In this document: positions 1 through 11,321 of the stretch, piece after piece
Numbering within the stretch: the stretch's first letter is position 1
Layout: every line of letters starts with the position of its first letter
Assembly (NCBI GenBank): GCA_027451405.1
Contig: DAIDJM010000035.1
Span: forward strand, 114,643 to 178,642
Origin: Acetobacteraceae bacterium
GTDB lineage: Bacteria > Pseudomonadota > Alphaproteobacteria > Acetobacterales > Acetobacteraceae
DNA length: 64,000 bases
Direction: 5' to 3'
Translations under genes and position numbers: made by a program
Notes under the pieces: generated by a model
The model's database searches: none
Told to the model about the DNA's origin: nothing
Seen by the model: only the letters and a program-made list of their open reading frames with translations

Positions 1-686
1 TGCACGTCGAAGCCCGTGCCGACCCGCGGCACCATCATACCCCCGAGAATCCGTTCCAATCGCGCAGCATCCTCCGGTCGTGTCAGCTTGATATTTTCTT
101 CCGATCCAGCAACGAGCCGCACCGCGTGTCCCGCCTGTTCCAGCAGCCAAGCGTCGTCGGTCGCTTCCCCGCCGGCGGCCTGCTCGTGCAGTTCGAGCAA
201 CCGGAAGAAGCGGAAAGCCTGCGGCGTCTGCGCCCGGAACAATCCGTCGCGCGGCACGGTCCCGGCGATCGCGCCCTCGGCCCCGCGCTTGAGCGTATCG
301 GCCACCGGACAGGCCGGGATCGCCCCGGGCGCCGTCTCGAGGGCGGCGAGCAGCGCCGGGATCGTTCCCGCCGGCACGTGCGGCCGCGCCGCGTCATGCA
401 CGAGCACGATCTCGGGCCGGTGCGGCGCCAGCGCCCGCAATCCGGCCAGCACGCTCTGCTGGCGCGTCGCCCCACCCGGCACCGGCGGCAAATGCGCGAT
501 CCCCCGCAGCGCCGCCCCGATCGACGCCGCATCGCCCACCGGCTGCACGGCATCGACGAACGGCGCCAGCGCCTCCGCCGCCCAGGCGATCACCGGCCGC
601 CCGGCCAGCGTGCAATATTGTTTGGGTGTCGCGGCCCCGAAACGGGAACCGGTTCCCCCCGCCACCAGCAATGCCGCGATCCGCAT
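1..686 (-). CDS. ispDF: Bifunctional IspD/IspF isoprenoid enzyme, 3' part outside the window
   Basis: Isoprenoid precursor synthesis by the MEP pathway (cytosol): the IspD part joins CTP and 2-C-methylerythritol 4-phosphate, and the IspF part makes the cyclodiphosphate. I translated the minus strand from the ATG at 686. It begins MRIAALLVAGGTGSRFG, the CTP-binding loop of IspD, followed by TPKQY, and has VHDAARPHVP in mid-domain. After about 220 residues it runs without a stop into RVGTGFDV, the usual start of IspF, so the two enzymes are fused as in many alphaproteobacteria. Only the first few IspF residues are inside the window. The gene diverges from dusB, 92 bases away, which matches the common alphaproteobacterial order ispDF / dusB-ntrBC. 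Confidence 0.93.
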   Translation of the reverse strand, partial: MRIAALLVAGGTGSRFGAATPKQYCTLAGRPVIAWAAEALAPFVDAVQPVGDAASIGAALRGIAHLPPVPGGATRQQSVLAGLRALAPHRPEIVLVHDAARPHVPAGTIPALLAALETAPGAIPACPVADTLKRGAEGAIAGTVPRDGLFRAQTPQAFRFFRLLELHEQAAGGEATDDAWLLEQAGHAVRLVAGSEENIKLTRPEDAARLERILGGMMVPRVGTGFDV

Positions 687-778
687 GAGGGCGCCCTGTG
701 CGGGAGCCCGCGCGCCGCGTCAACGCCCGCGTTTTGTGCGTTGCAGCATGGCTGGCGCTGCTTTACCCTGCCCAAATC

Positions 779-1837
779 ATGGGCAGCCCCGATCCCATCC
801 GCCTCGGCCCGATCGATCTCGGCGGAGGCGTGCGCCTGGCGGAACCGGTCGTGCTCGCCCCCATGTCCGGCGTCACCGACCTGCCGTTCCGCAGGCTGGC
901 CAAGCGGCTCGGCGCCGGTCTCGTCGTCTCCGAGATGATCGCCTCCTGGGCCATGGTGCGCGAGAATCGCACCACCGCCCGCATGGCGGCGCTGGATGAA
1001 GGGGTAGGCCCGCGCGCGATCCAGCTTGCCGGCTGCGAGCCCGAGGCCATGGCCGAAGCCGCCCGCATCGCGGTCGCCCGCGGCGCCGAGATCGTCGACA
1101 TCAATTTCGGCTGCCCGGTGAAGAAGGTCGCGGTCGGCCAGATGGCCGGCTCCGCGCTCATGCGCGACGAAGCCGCCGCCGCCCGCCTGCTGGAAGCGAC
1201 CGTCCGTGCCGTCCCGGTCCCGGTCACCCTGAAGATGCGGACCGGCTGGGACCATACCACCCGCAACGCGCCGCGCCTCGCCCGCATCGCCCAGGATTGC
1301 GGCATCCGGCTCATCACCATCCACGGCCGCACCCGCCAGCAGATGTATACCGGCGCCGCCGACTGGGATTTCGTGGGCGAGGTGAAAGCCGCGATCGCCC
1401 TCCCGGTCCTCGTCAACGGCGACATCCTCACCGAAGCCGATGCCGAGGCCGCGCTCCGCCGGTCCGGCGCCGACGGCGTCATGGTCGGCCGCGCCTGCTA
1501 CGGAAGACCCTGGTTTCCGGCGCAGCTTGCCCAATTTTTGTGCAAAGGTGAACGCTGCCCCGAACCCGGCCTCGCCGAGCAGCGCGCCATCCTGCACGCG
1601 CATTACGATGCCATGCTGGTCCATTACGGCACCGAGCCCGGCCTGCGCGCCGCCCGCAAGCACATCGCCTGGTATTCCCGCGGCCTGCCCGGCTCCGCCC
1701 CGTTCCGCGCCGAGATCATGCGGCTGGCCGACCCGACGCTCGTCCGCGACCGCATCGACCGTTTCTACGACCCGCTCATCGCCGGCGGCGCCACCCGCGA
1801 GCACCTGGCCCCCGAAACCGAGCCGCTCGCCGCATGA
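779..1837 (+). CDS. dusB: tRNA-dihydrouridine synthase DusB
   Basis: FMN-dependent reductase that makes dihydrouridine in tRNA. 352 residues. Family signatures visible: [12 protein letters not shown] near the N terminus (FMN site), NFGCPVKKV around residue 115 with the catalytic Cys, [29 protein letters not shown], and the phosphate-binding VNGDI and [10 protein letters not shown] motifs. I placed the start at ATG 779 because the family begins just before the PIRLG segment; an in-frame extension upstream has no homology-like content. The stop overlaps the ntrB start by four bases (ATGA), so the three genes dusB-ntrB-ntrC are probably co-transcribed and translationally coupled. Confidence 0.93.
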   Translation: MGSPDPIRLGPIDLGGGVRLAEPVVLAPMSGVTDLPFRRLAKRLGAGLVVSEMIASWAMVRENRTTARMAALDEGVGPRAIQLAGCEPEAMAEAARIAVARGAEIVDINFGCPVKKVAVGQMAGSALMRDEAAAARLLEATVRAVPVPVTLKMRTGWDHTTRNAPRLARIAQDCGIRLITIHGRTRQQMYTGAADWDFVGEVKAAIALPVLVNGDILTEADAEAALRRSGADGVMVGRACYGRPWFPAQLAQFLCKGERCPEPGLAEQRAILHAHYDAMLVHYGTEPGLRAARKHIAWYSRGLPGSAPFRAEIMRLADPTLVRDRIDRFYDPLIAGGATREHLAPETEPLAA

Positions 1838-2957
1838 CCGCCCGCGCGCTCCGCCGCGTGCCCGAAACCGCGCCGTCCCCCGACCCGGCGGCGCTGCTGG
1901 CCACCCTGCCGGTCGCCTGCGTGCAGCTCGACGCCGACGGCCGGTTCCAATTCGCCAATCCGGCGGCCGAACATTTCTTCGGCCTCTCCGCCGCCCAGCT
2001 CCAGAAAATCCGGCTGCGCGACCTGCTGCCGCCCGACAACCCGGTCTTCCTGCTCATCGACCAGGTCCGCACCCGCGGCGTCATCATCTCCGAGCGCGAC
2101 CTCACGCTCGAAAGCCCGCGCCTCTCCCATCGCGGGGTCGCCATCACCGGCACCCCGCTGCCCGACGAGCCCGGCGCGCTGATCCTGACATTCTATGACT
2201 GGTCGGCCGCCCTCGCGCTCGACCGGCAAGTGAAACTCCGCCAGGCCGCGCGCTCGGTCGCCGGCATGGCGGCGATCCTCGCCCACGAGGTGAAGAACCC
2301 GCTCTCCGGCATCCGCGGCGCGGCCCAGCTCCTCGAAGCCACGGTCGGCCCGGGCGACCGTGAACTCGCCGTGCTGATCCGCGAGGAGACCGACCGCATC
2401 CGGGCGCTGCTCGACCGCATGGAAGTGTTCGGCGACCGCCCGATCGAGCGCGGCGCCGTCAACATCCACCGCGTGCTCGACCATGTGCGCCGGCTCGCCC
2501 AGACCGGCTTCGCCGCGCATCTGCGCATCACCGAACAATACGACCCCTCGCTGCCGCCGGTCTGGGGCAACCGCGACCAGCTCGTGCAGGTGCTGCTCAA
2601 CCTCATCAAGAACGCGGCCGAGGCGATCACCGAGGATTCCGGGCGCGGCGAGGCGGGCGAGATCGTGCTCCACTCGAGCTATCAGCAAGGGGTGCGCCTC
2701 ACCGCGCCCGGCCAGTCCGTGCGCCTGCCGATCGTCATCGCGGTGCGCGACAACGGTCCCGGCATTCCGCCCGATATCGAAAAGACTCTGTTCGAACCCT
2801 TCATGAGTACGAAGGCAGGCGGCTCTGGCCTGGGGCTTGCTTTGGTCGCGAAGATCGTCGGCGATCATGGAGGGCTCATCGAAGTGGAAAGCCGCCCCGG
2901 ACGCACGGAGTTCCGCCTGTTCCTGCCCGTCTTCCCGGAGGACCCGGCGGACCGCCC

Positions 2958-2961
<4 letters not shown>
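1834..2961 (+). CDS. ntrB: Nitrogen regulation sensor histidine kinase NtrB
   Basis: Cytosolic kinase/phosphatase that controls NtrC according to nitrogen status, usually through PII. 375 residues, no membrane segment. A PAS-like domain covers roughly residues 20-125. The phosphoacceptor is His151 in [18 protein letters not shown]. An N box ([10 protein letters not shown]), G1 (DNGPGIP) and G2 (GSGLGLALV) form the ATPase domain at about 240-370. Start and stop overlap dusB and ntrC by four bases each. Alphaproteobacteria often have ntrYX directly after ntrBC; here it is not adjacent. Confidence 0.93.
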
Positions 2962-4397
<1,436 letters not shown>

Positions 4398-4411
4398 GCG
4401 CGTCCGTTCGA

Positions 4412-4442
4412 GGCGTGCCTCCGGCGGGCAGAGGCTCCGCCG
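4412..4442. repeat. Partial copy of GC-rich dispersed palindrome (family B)
   Basis: The stretch just after the ntrC stop reads GCCTCCGGCGGGCAGAGGC, the same end sequence, in inverted orientation, as the longer copies at 17.77, 28.68, 34.98 and 50.88 kb. Only the terminal part is present. It may act as a weak 3' hairpin for ntrC. Confidence 0.5.
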
Positions 4443-4470
4443 CTCTTGCGTCCGATTGGGGGCCGCCCGC

Positions 4471-4635
4471 TCAGAAATGGGGATGGGGCAGGGCAGCCCC
4501 GAGCATCACGAGACCGCCGACGAGAAGAACGCCGCCCGATGTCTCCAGCGCCGCCCGGCAGGCTGGGTAGCGCGGGCCGGCGACGGCCAGCGAGGTGCCG
4601 CCGATCAGGCTGAGAACACTTATCAAATAAAACAT
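4471..4635 (-). CDS. Small hydrophobic membrane protein, function unknown
   Basis: A 54-codon gene. Start ATG at 4635 is preceded by a clear ribosome binding site (GGAAGGAAC, about 8 bases upstream). The product is almost wholly hydrophobic: one segment at residues 2-19 (FYLISVLSLIGGTSLAVAG) and a second at about 34-50, joined by a short basic loop PRYPACRA, ending in HPHF. This two-helix pattern plus the Shine-Dalgarno site make it a plausible real gene. It lies convergent to ntrC and divergent from the membrane protein at 4758. No function can be assigned. Confidence 0.55.
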   Translation of the reverse strand: MFYLISVLSLIGGTSLAVAGPRYPACRAALETSGGVLLVGGLVMLGAALPHPHF

Positions 4636-4757
4636 TTTGCAACGTTCCTTCCAATTTTCAAGAAAACGTCGAAAAGTTACGAAATTGCGCATGTCAAAAT
4701 CATGGTCAATCCTCCATGCGAACGGATTAGTCTCCGAATCCGTACCGGAGGACTTCC

Positions 4758-5813
4758 ATGCCCTTTCGAGCCGCTTGGATCGGCGTCGCCTGCGCGCGCG
4801 CGCCGGCGACTGTCGCACTTGCCGCCTGCCCGCGTCCAGGATCGGCCCACGTCAAATGGTTCTGCGCCTATAACGTGGCGGCGAGCCCGCGCGATCTCGG
4901 CCGGGTCCTCAGTCCCGACTTCGATCGCCTCGTTCTGCTCACGCTCGCCGTCCTGCTGATGGCCGCGATCCTCGACCGCACGCCGGTCGGCGCGGCGATC
5001 CAGCGGGCGCTCGACCGGGTCTTCTTCCTGTTGCGCGACCGCGCCGAGCTGATGATCCGGCTCACGCTGGCGGGATTCTTCCTGTGCCTGTGGCATCTCG
5101 GCGGCATCATCCTGACGCCGGAACTGAAGACCAGTGCCGGCTGGGTGCCACCGCTCCAGCTCGGCATCGCGCTCTGCATGGTCTCGCGCCGCACGCTGCC
5201 GGCGGCCGCGGCCGGCATGGTGGCACTCTACGCCTACGCGATCGACCAATATTGCGTGTTCCATTTGTTGGACTACCCGATCTTCCTCGGGCTCGCGCTC
5301 TATGTCGCGCTGCTCGGCCTCGGGCGCGAACCGTTCGGCCAGCGCCCGCTCGACCTGCTGCGCTGGGCCGCCGCCGCCACGCTGATGTGGGCCTCGGTCG
5401 AGAAATGGGCCTACCCGCAATGGACCTATCCGCTGCTGGCCCGCCATCCGGAAATGACGTTCGGTTTCGACAGCCATTTCTATATGAGTGCCGCCGGCAT
5501 CGTGGAGTTCGCGCTGGCCTTCACGCTGGCCTGCGGTCCGCTGATGCGCCGGGTGTCGGCGATCCTGCTCTCCGCCATGTTCATCAGCGCGATCTTCGAA
5601 TTCGGCTATATCGACGCGATCGGCCATGCCGCGATCATCGCGGTGCTGTTCGCGATCATCGGCGACCGCGGCGAGGCGCGGCCGCGCCGTCCGTGGTTGG
5701 CGCGGCCGGTCGGCCTGTTCGGCGCGCCTGCCGCATTCTGCGCCAGCCTCGCGGCCACCATCGGCTTTTATTACGGTCTCCATGCGTTGTTCTACCGCGC
5801 GGCGATCGGCTGA
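4758..5813 (+). CDS. Conserved multi-pass membrane protein, function unknown
   Basis: 351 residues with about eight hydrophobic segments. Start ATG 4758 has a strong site GGAGGA six bases upstream. The N terminus carries HVKWFCAYNV at residues 31-40 followed by a polar stretch and then the helix VLLTLAVLLMAAI. Later segments include FLCLWHLGGII and a region rich in Tyr/His (YAYAIDQYCVFHLLDYP). The general look is that of DoxX-like / uncharacterised integral membrane proteins, but I see no motif that gives an activity. Its 3' end overlaps the convergent c-di-GMP gene by 22 bases. Confidence 0.75.
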   Translation: MPFRAAWIGVACARAPATVALAACPRPGSAHVKWFCAYNVAASPRDLGRVLSPDFDRLVLLTLAVLLMAAILDRTPVGAAIQRALDRVFFLLRDRAELMIRLTLAGFFLCLWHLGGIILTPELKTSAGWVPPLQLGIALCMVSRRTLPAAAAGMVALYAYAIDQYCVFHLLDYPIFLGLALYVALLGLGREPFGQRPLDLLRWAAAATLMWASVEKWAYPQWTYPLLARHPEMTFGFDSHFYMSAAGIVEFALAFTLACGPLMRRVSAILLSAMFISAIFEFGYIDAIGHAAIIAVLFAIIGDRGEARPRRPWLARPVGLFGAPAAFCASLAATIGFYYGLHALFYRAAIG

Positions 5814-8770
5814 AGCGGCCGCCGCTTGACGACCCGCGCGGCGCCCGCGGCGCGGGCGATCACCGAAGCGACCTCCGCCGCCGGCACCGGCCGGCCCAGA
5901 AGAAAGCCCTGCACCTCGCCGCATCCGGCATGGCGCAGTGCCTCGAGCTGGGCCGCATCCTCCACTCCCTCCGCCGTGATCGGGATGCCGAGCGCTGCCC
6001 CAAGCCCCACGATCGCGCGCACGATCGCCGCCGCATCCTCGCTCTCCGGCAGGCCGCGCACGAAGCTCTGGTCGATTTTCAGCCGGTCGAAGGAGAAAGT
6101 CTGCAGATAGGCGAGCGAACTGTAACCGGTGCCGAAATCGTCGAGGGCCACGGCGATGCCGTTCGCCTTGATGCGCTGCAAGGTCCCGAGCGTCACCGGA
6201 TCGCGCTGCAGCAGCACCGTCTCGGTCACCTCGAGCTCGAGCCGGCCCGGTGCGATGCCTTCGGCGGCGATCGCGGCGGCGAATTCGGCGAAGAAACCGC
6301 TGGCCCGCAGTTGCACGGGCGAGACGTTGATCGCCAGCCGGAGCCCGGCCGGCCAGCCGCGCGCGACCCGGCAGGCCTCGCGCAGCACCCAGAGGCCGAT
6401 CGCGTGGATGCTCGCCGTGTCCTCGGCCACGCCCACGAACTCGCCGGCGCCGATCAGGCCGCGCGTCGGATGGCGCCAGCGCAGCAGCGCCTCGAAGCCG
6501 GTGAGGCCGAGGGTCGCGGCATCGAACACCGGTTGGTAGTGGATCTCGAGCTGGCCGCCGGCGAGCGCATGGCCGAGATCGATCTCGATCCGCCGTTTCG
6601 CCTGAACCTCCGCCTCCATGGCCGGCTCGAACACCTGCCAGCCCGAGCGCCCGGCCGCTTTCGCGCGATAGAGCGCGATGTCGGCATTGCGCATGAGCGT
6701 GTCGCGGTCGGTGCCGTGGGCCGGGGCGATCGCGATGCCGATGCTGGCGCCCACCGCGAGTTCGTGGCCGTCGATCAGGAAGGGCGGGCGGATCACCCCG
6801 ATCAGCCGCTCGGCATAGGCCATCGCGTCGCTCGGGTGCCGCAGCCCGGTGAGCAAGGTGGCGAACTCGTCCCCGCCGAGCCGCGCGATCGTGTCGTCCG
6901 CGCGCGCGCAGCCGGTGAAACGTTCCGCCACCCCGCGCAACAGCCGGTCGCCCACCGGATGGCCGAGCGTGTCGTTGACGGTTTTGAAATGATCGAGATC
7001 GATGCAGAGCAGCGCGAAGGGCCGCGTCGGATCGGCCTCGGCCATGGCCGCTTCGAGCCGCTCGCCGAACAAAAGCCGGTTGGGCAAGCCGGTCAGCGCG
7101 TCGTGCCGCGCCATGAACAGGATCTTTTCCCGCGCGCGGTGCCGCTCGGTGACGTCCTCGTAGGTGGCGACCCAGCCGCCATCCGTCATCGGCTGATGGA
7201 ACACCTCGACGATGCGGCCGCCGGCCAGCGTGACCTGCACCGCGAACGTATGGCGCTGCCGCAGCTTGCCCTGGCGCTCCGCCCAGACCCGCTCGGCCGT
7301 CATGCCCTCGGGCAGCCGGCCCGAAAGCTTGAGCTCGATCAGTTCCCGCATCGGCATGCCGATGCGCAGCCGCCCGCGTTCGAGCGCGAAAATCTCGCAG
7401 AAGCGGCGGTTGGCGACCATCAGCCGCCCCTCCGCGTCATACATGCAGAGCCCCTGCGACATGTTTTCGAGCGCCGCGTCGAGCCACAGGTTGGATTGTT
7501 TCAGCTCCGCCTCGCGCAGCTTCCACTCGGTCATGTCGCTGCAGAAAGCGACGAGTCCGCCCTCGCCGGTGGAACTCCAGCCGATGCGGATCGTGCGCCC
7601 GTCGCGCAGCTGCACTTGCGCGCTGCAGAGCCCGCCGCCGCCCGCAAGCAGGCTGACCGGCGGGCCGGCCTCGTCGCGTCCGGGCTGGCGGGCGCGGTCG
7701 CCGAGCTCGGCCACGAAATCCGGGAAAAAGGCGCCCGGCCGCAGCATCGGCGCCAGATCCTCGAAGAATTCGAGCGCCTGGCTGTTGCTGACCACCACCT
7801 CGCCCGCGCCGTTCACCAAAATCACGCCCTCGCGGGAATTCTCGATGGCGTCCGTCAGGCGCGCCTGCGCCGAGCGGCGCTGCGCCACTTCGCGGGCCAT
7901 CATGCCGGCGATGCTGTCGCGCATCGCCGCCATCGAGCCGAGCAGCCGCCCGAGTTCGTCGCGCCCCGCGGCCGGGATCGCCACGTCGAGCTCGCCGCCG
8001 GCGATCCGTTCGGCGATCGCGGAGGCGAGCGAAACGGGACCGAGGATGCGCTGGCCGAGCGCCCAGCTCAGCAGCAGGGCGGCGAGTACGCCGCCGCCGG
8101 TCAGCAGGAGGTCGAGCTGCGTATCGGTCTGGATCGCCGCGAGCGCTGCCTGGCGGAATGAAAATCCGTCCTCGGCGGTGTAGTTCACGAGCAGGTCGAG
8201 CTCGTGCTCGGCGGCGCTGCCGAAGCGATCGAGCGCGGCCCAGTTCGCGTCGATCTGGTGTTCGGCCCAGTTCGCCTCCCACCCATCGACCGAGGCGCGC
8301 ACCTTGTCGACCGCAGCGGCCGCGCGGGCCGATTGGGCGCGCTCCGCGGCGATCGAGAGATCGTCGTCGAGGTCCTGACGGATCTGGGCGATGCGCGTCG
8401 CCAGCGAATCGCGTTGTCCGGCGTCGGTCACGAGCCGGTGCTGCATCAGCGCCGATTTCAGCCGCGCGAAATCGGCATCGGCTGCGCGGGCGTAATTGAT
8501 CGCCATGAGCGACCGGTCATAGGTCTCGACCACGAGCGCCGCGGTGGCGCGGATGGTGCGCAGCGAATAGATGCCGAGCAGCGCGGTGATCAGCGTGAGC
8601 CCGAAAAACCCTAGGAAAAGCGAGAGCCGCAGCGGCGGCGAGGGCAGGCGCCAGCGCATCGTGCGTCTCAGGGCATGCAGCGGCGTGGCGGGCCGCTCGA
8701 CCGTCCGGTGCGCGGCGGGGGCCTCAACTCGCGGACCATCCTTCCCTCGCCGCTCGGGGCGCCGGGCCAT
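5792..8770 (-). CDS. Membrane PAS-GGDEF-EAL protein (c-di-GMP turnover)
   Basis: Inner-membrane protein of up to 992 residues that can make and/or degrade cyclic di-GMP. Order: a basic N terminus, transmembrane helix at about 50-70 (LFLGFFGLTLITALLGIYSL), a periplasmic four-helix-type region to about 215, a second helix, HAMP, two PAS-like regions, GGDEF and EAL. The cyclase domain has an intact RLGGDEF and a product-inhibition site RADD five residues before GGDEF. The phosphodiesterase domain keeps FEALLRW, INVSP, LEVTE, DDFGTGYSS, LKIDQSF and AEGVE, so both activities look possible. A later start at the MRWRLPSP segment is an alternative; the first 38 residues are low-complexity. Monocistronic. 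Confidence 0.9.
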   Translation of the reverse strand: MARRPERRGKDGPRVEAPAAHRTVERPATPLHALRRTMRWRLPSPPLRLSLFLGFFGLTLITALLGIYSLRTIRATAALVVETYDRSLMAINYARAADADFARLKSALMQHRLVTDAGQRDSLATRIAQIRQDLDDDLSIAAERAQSARAAAAVDKVRASVDGWEANWAEHQIDANWAALDRFGSAAEHELDLLVNYTAEDGFSFRQAALAAIQTDTQLDLLLTGGGVLAALLLSWALGQRILGPVSLASAIAERIAGGELDVAIPAAGRDELGRLLGSMAAMRDSIAGMMAREVAQRRSAQARLTDAIENSREGVILVNGAGEVVVSNSQALEFFEDLAPMLRPGAFFPDFVAELGDRARQPGRDEAGPPVSLLAGGGGLCSAQVQLRDGRTIRIGWSSTGEGGLVAFCSDMTEWKLREAELKQSNLWLDAALENMSQGLCMYDAEGRLMVANRRFCEIFALERGRLRIGMPMRELIELKLSGRLPEGMTAERVWAERQGKLRQRHTFAVQVTLAGGRIVEVFHQPMTDGGWVATYEDVTERHRAREKILFMARHDALTGLPNRLLFGERLEAAMAEADPTRPFALLCIDLDHFKTVNDTLGHPVGDRLLRGVAERFTGCARADDTIARLGGDEFATLLTGLRHPSDAMAYAERLIGVIRPPFLIDGHELAVGASIGIAIAPAHGTDRDTLMRNADIALYRAKAAGRSGWQVFEPAMEAEVQAKRRIEIDLGHALAGGQLEIHYQPVFDAATLGLTGFEALLRWRHPTRGLIGAGEFVGVAEDTASIHAIGLWVLREACRVARGWPAGLRLAINVSPVQLRASGFFAEFAAAIAAEGIAPGRLELEVTETVLLQRDPVTLGTLQRIKANGIAVALDDFGTGYSSLAYLQTFSFDRLKIDQSFVRGLPESEDAAAIVRAIVGLGAALGIPITAEGVEDAAQLEALRHAGCGEVQGFLLGRPVPAAEVASVIARAAGAARVVKRRPLQPIAAR

Positions 8771-8844
8771 GCGCTTTCGCTTCTGTGCGGCGCGCGCCCA
8801 CCTGCGATAATGTTTCAGACGCCCTTTCTGGTTGCAAGCAAGAC

Positions 8845-9222
8845 ATGAAGCTGATCGTCGCCACGGTCGCCGGGCTCGGTCTCGCCGGAGCCGCGCTTGC
8901 GTTCGTACTCGGCGGCGGCGTGCCGCCGAGCGGCGTCGTCTATACGATCTCGCAGCGAAACCGGCATTTCTCGCCGCATCTCCTCGCCATCCACGCAGGC
9001 GACACGGTGCTCGTCGTGAATGACGATGCCGACCTGCATCACCACGCTTACGTATCGAGCCGGTCTTTCAAATTCGATAGCGGCGATCAGCGTCCCGGCA
9101 GCCGCACGCCGATCGTCTTCACCGTGCCGGGCCATTTCAACGTGCTGTGCGGCATTCACCCGAAGATGAAGCTCGTGGTCACGGTCGGGCCGCCGGTTCA
9201 GACCCGGCGGAACGACCAGTAG
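8845..9222 (+). CDS. Cupredoxin-like copper protein, membrane-anchored or exported
   Basis: Small blue-copper-type electron carrier, 125 residues. An N-terminal hydrophobic segment (about 3-23) acts as signal or anchor. The rest is a single cupredoxin fold. Likely copper ligands are a His in the HHH run at 65-67 and the loop CGIHPKM with Cys102, His105 and Met108; that C-x2-H-x2-M spacing is seen in plastocyanin-like proteins of amine-oxidising bacteria. I chose ATG 8845 because the signal segment starts there. The 3' end overlaps convergent trmB by 25 bases. Electron partner unknown. Confidence 0.8.
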   Translation: MKLIVATVAGLGLAGAALAFVLGGGVPPSGVVYTISQRNRHFSPHLLAIHAGDTVLVVNDDADLHHHAYVSSRSFKFDSGDQRPGSRTPIVFTVPGHFNVLCGIHPKMKLVVTVGPPVQTRRNDQ

Positions 9223-9878
9223 AGCGGTTGGCGTCCGGCCGCGCGGGCCTTGGCTTCGTAGCGGGTCGGCGGCCAGCCGGGCGGGCGCTCGCCGAGCGGC
9301 GGCGCGCCGGCGAAGTCGGCGCGGGCGCCCATGATCTCGGCCACCCAGGCCTGGTAGGTCGGATCGTCGCTCGCGATGCGCCACTCCGCGCCCGGGCGCA
9401 GCCGCCCGGCCAGGATGTCGAGCACGACCGGATGCACGAAGCGGCGCTTGGCATGGCGCGCCTTAGGCCAGGGGTCGGGAAACATCAGGACCGCGCCGTC
9501 CAGGCATCGGGGCGGCAGCTCCGCCAGCAGCGCCCGGGCATCGCCGTCCCAGAGGCGCAGATTGCCGGGCAGCGGCGCGGTCGCCTCGCCGCCTTCGGGG
9601 ACGAGGGCGGCCAGCATCGAGCAGAGCCCCTGATCGAAGACCTCGCAGGCGATGAGGCCGAGCGCCGGATCGGCCTCCGTGAGCGCCCGGGCATGCTCGC
9701 CGCCGCCGAAGCCGATTTCGAGCCAGAGGCGCTGGGGCCGGGCCGCGAAGCCGGACCAGGGATCGGCCGGATCGGCCAGCCGGATGCGGGGCAGCGTTTC
9801 GGCCAGCAGGCGGCGCTGGCGGTCGCGCAGCGCGTGGGTGCGGCGGCGGCCATAGAGGCGATCGGGGGGTGGTTTCAC
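9198..9878 (-). CDS. trmB: tRNA (guanine-N7)-methyltransferase TrmB
   Basis: SAM-dependent enzyme making m7G46 in tRNA. 226 residues. Visible signatures: YGRRRTHALRDRQ at the N terminus, the SAM-binding LEIGFGGGEHA, acidic GDARALLAELP, and FPDPWPKARHAKRRFVHP, the hallmark TrmB motif. It follows metK on the same strand about 100 bases downstream; that pairing is common in alphaproteobacteria and links a SAM-using enzyme with SAM synthesis. Confidence 0.94.
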   Translation of the reverse strand: MKPPPDRLYGRRRTHALRDRQRRLLAETLPRIRLADPADPWSGFAARPQRLWLEIGFGGGEHARALTEADPALGLIACEVFDQGLCSMLAALVPEGGEATAPLPGNLRLWDGDARALLAELPPRCLDGAVLMFPDPWPKARHAKRRFVHPVVLDILAGRLRPGAEWRIASDDPTYQAWVAEIMGARADFAGAPPLGERPPGWPPTRYEAKARAAGRQPLYWSFRRV

Positions 9879-9929
9879 GGTGTCTCCGGGCCGGACGCTC
9901 CGAGCCCCGTGGCTTCGAACCGGCTGGGC

Positions 9930-9951
9930 GCAGGGGCGGCAGCGCCCCTGC
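9930..9951. repeat. Short family B hairpin between metK and trmB
   Basis: GCAGGGGC and GCCCCTGC flank a 6-base loop, followed by CCACCGGCGGCC, which resembles the core of the larger family B copies. It sits in the 100-base metK-trmB gap and could attenuate transcription between the two genes. Confidence 0.5.
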
Positions 9952-9978
9952 CCACCGGCGGCCTTGGGAACCCGACTT

Positions 9979-11166
9979 TTAGCGCCCGAAGGCGGCGCGC
10001 AGCGCCGGCACCAGGTCCGTCCGCTCCCAGGTGAAGGTGCCGCGGGTCTCGTCCGGCGTGCGGCCGAAATGGCCGTAGGCGGTGGTCGGCACGTAGATCG
10101 GCCGGTTCAGCTTCAGGTGCTCGCGGATGCCGCGCGGGCTCAGATTCATGATTTCGCGCAGCACCCGCTCGAGCTTGGCCTCGTCGATATCGGCGCCGGT
10201 GCCGTGCAGGTCGACATAGACCGAGAGCGGGTGGGAGACGCCGATCGCATAGGCGATCTGGATCGTGGCGCGCTCGGCGAGGCCGGCCGCGACCACGTTC
10301 TTGGCCAGATAGCGCGCGGCGTAGGCGGCGCTGCGATCGACCTTGGTCGGGTCCTTGCCCGAGAAGGCGCCGCCGCCATGCGGGGCCGCGCCGCCATAGG
10401 TGTCGACGATGATCTTGCGGCCGGTGAGCCCGCAATCGCCGTCGGGGCCGCCGATCACGAACTTGCCGGTCGGGTTGATGTAGAGCTCGTCCTCCGGGCA
10501 CATCCAGCCCTGGGGCATGCAGCTCTCGATCAGCGGGGTCAGGCGGCGCTTGATCTCGGCTTGGTCGATGCCCTCCTCGTGCTGGGTGCTGAGCACGATC
10601 GAGGTGGCGCCGACCGGGCGGCCGGCCGCGTAGCGCAGCGTGACCTGGCTTTTCGCGTCGGGCAGCAGGCCGGCGACGCGCGGGTCGCCGGCATGGCGCA
10701 GCTCGGTGATGTGACGCAGGATGGCGTGGGCGTAGTGGATCGGCGCCGGCATCAGGCTCGGCGTCTCGCGGGTGGCGTAGCCGAACATGATGCCCTGGTC
10801 GCCGGCGCCCTCGTCCTTGTTGCCGGCGGCATCGACGCCGACCGCGATGTCCTGGGACTGGGCGTGCAGCAGGCACTCGATGCCGGCGGTGCGCCAGGAG
10901 AAGCCGGCCTGGTCGTAGCCGATCTCATGCACGGCCATCCGGGCGAGATGCATCAGGTATTCGGGGGTCACCGAGGCGGGGCCGCGGGTCTCGCCGGCAA
11001 GCACGATGCGGTTGGTGGTGACCAGCGTCTCGCAGGCGACCCGGGCATGCGGGTCGGCGGCCAGGAAGGCGTCGAGCACCGTGTCGCTGATGCGGTCGGC
11101 GACCTTGTCGGGATGGCCCTCCGAGACGGATTCGGACGTGAACAGGAAATCGCCTCGGTTGCGCAC
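9979..11166 (-). CDS. metK: S-adenosylmethionine synthetase MetK
   Basis: Makes SAM from methionine and ATP (cytosol, tetramer). 395 residues, normal length. Key motifs: [20 protein letters not shown] at the N terminus, [12 protein letters not shown] in the first third, [16 protein letters not shown] and [19 protein letters not shown]. The start is GTG at 11166 with GGAGA about seven bases upstream; there is no nearby ATG. I looked for a SAM-type riboswitch in the roughly 155-base divergent leader and could not recognise one by eye. Confidence 0.95.
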   Translation of the reverse strand: MRNRGDFLFTSESVSEGHPDKVADRISDTVLDAFLAADPHARVACETLVTTNRIVLAGETRGPASVTPEYLMHLARMAVHEIGYDQAGFSWRTAGIECLLHAQSQDIAVGVDAAGNKDEGAGDQGIMFGYATRETPSLMPAPIHYAHAILRHITELRHAGDPRVAGLLPDAKSQVTLRYAAGRPVGATSIVLSTQHEEGIDQAEIKRRLTPLIESCMPQGWMCPEDELYINPTGKFVIGGPDGDCGLTGRKIIVDTYGGAAPHGGGAFSGKDPTKVDRSAAYAARYLAKNVVAAGLAERATIQIAYAIGVSHPLSVYVDLHGTGADIDEAKLERVLREIMNLSPRGIREHLKLNRPIYVPTTAYGHFGRTPDETRGTFTWERTDLVPALRAAFGR

Positions 11167-11321
11167 TGGGGTCTCCGGCTTGGGGCGGGGAAGCGGGGGT
11201 CAGTGACCAAAACGAGGGGCAGGGTCAAGAGGCGGCCCGATGCGGCCGGTCGGGCCGGGGGGCGGTTTTTTTCCGCGGCGGATACGGCATACTGGCGCGG
11301 TATCGCTGAATCGGGTCGCGT

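Noticed and set aside
5084..8161. Open frame of about 1025 codons on the plus strand
   Set aside because: It is antisense to the PAS-GGDEF-EAL gene, whose motifs are all intact; the product is Arg/His/Ala-rich without any domain.
11167..11321. SAM riboswitch in front of metK
   Set aside because: No recognisable SAM-II or related fold by eye. A covariance-model search would be decisive.
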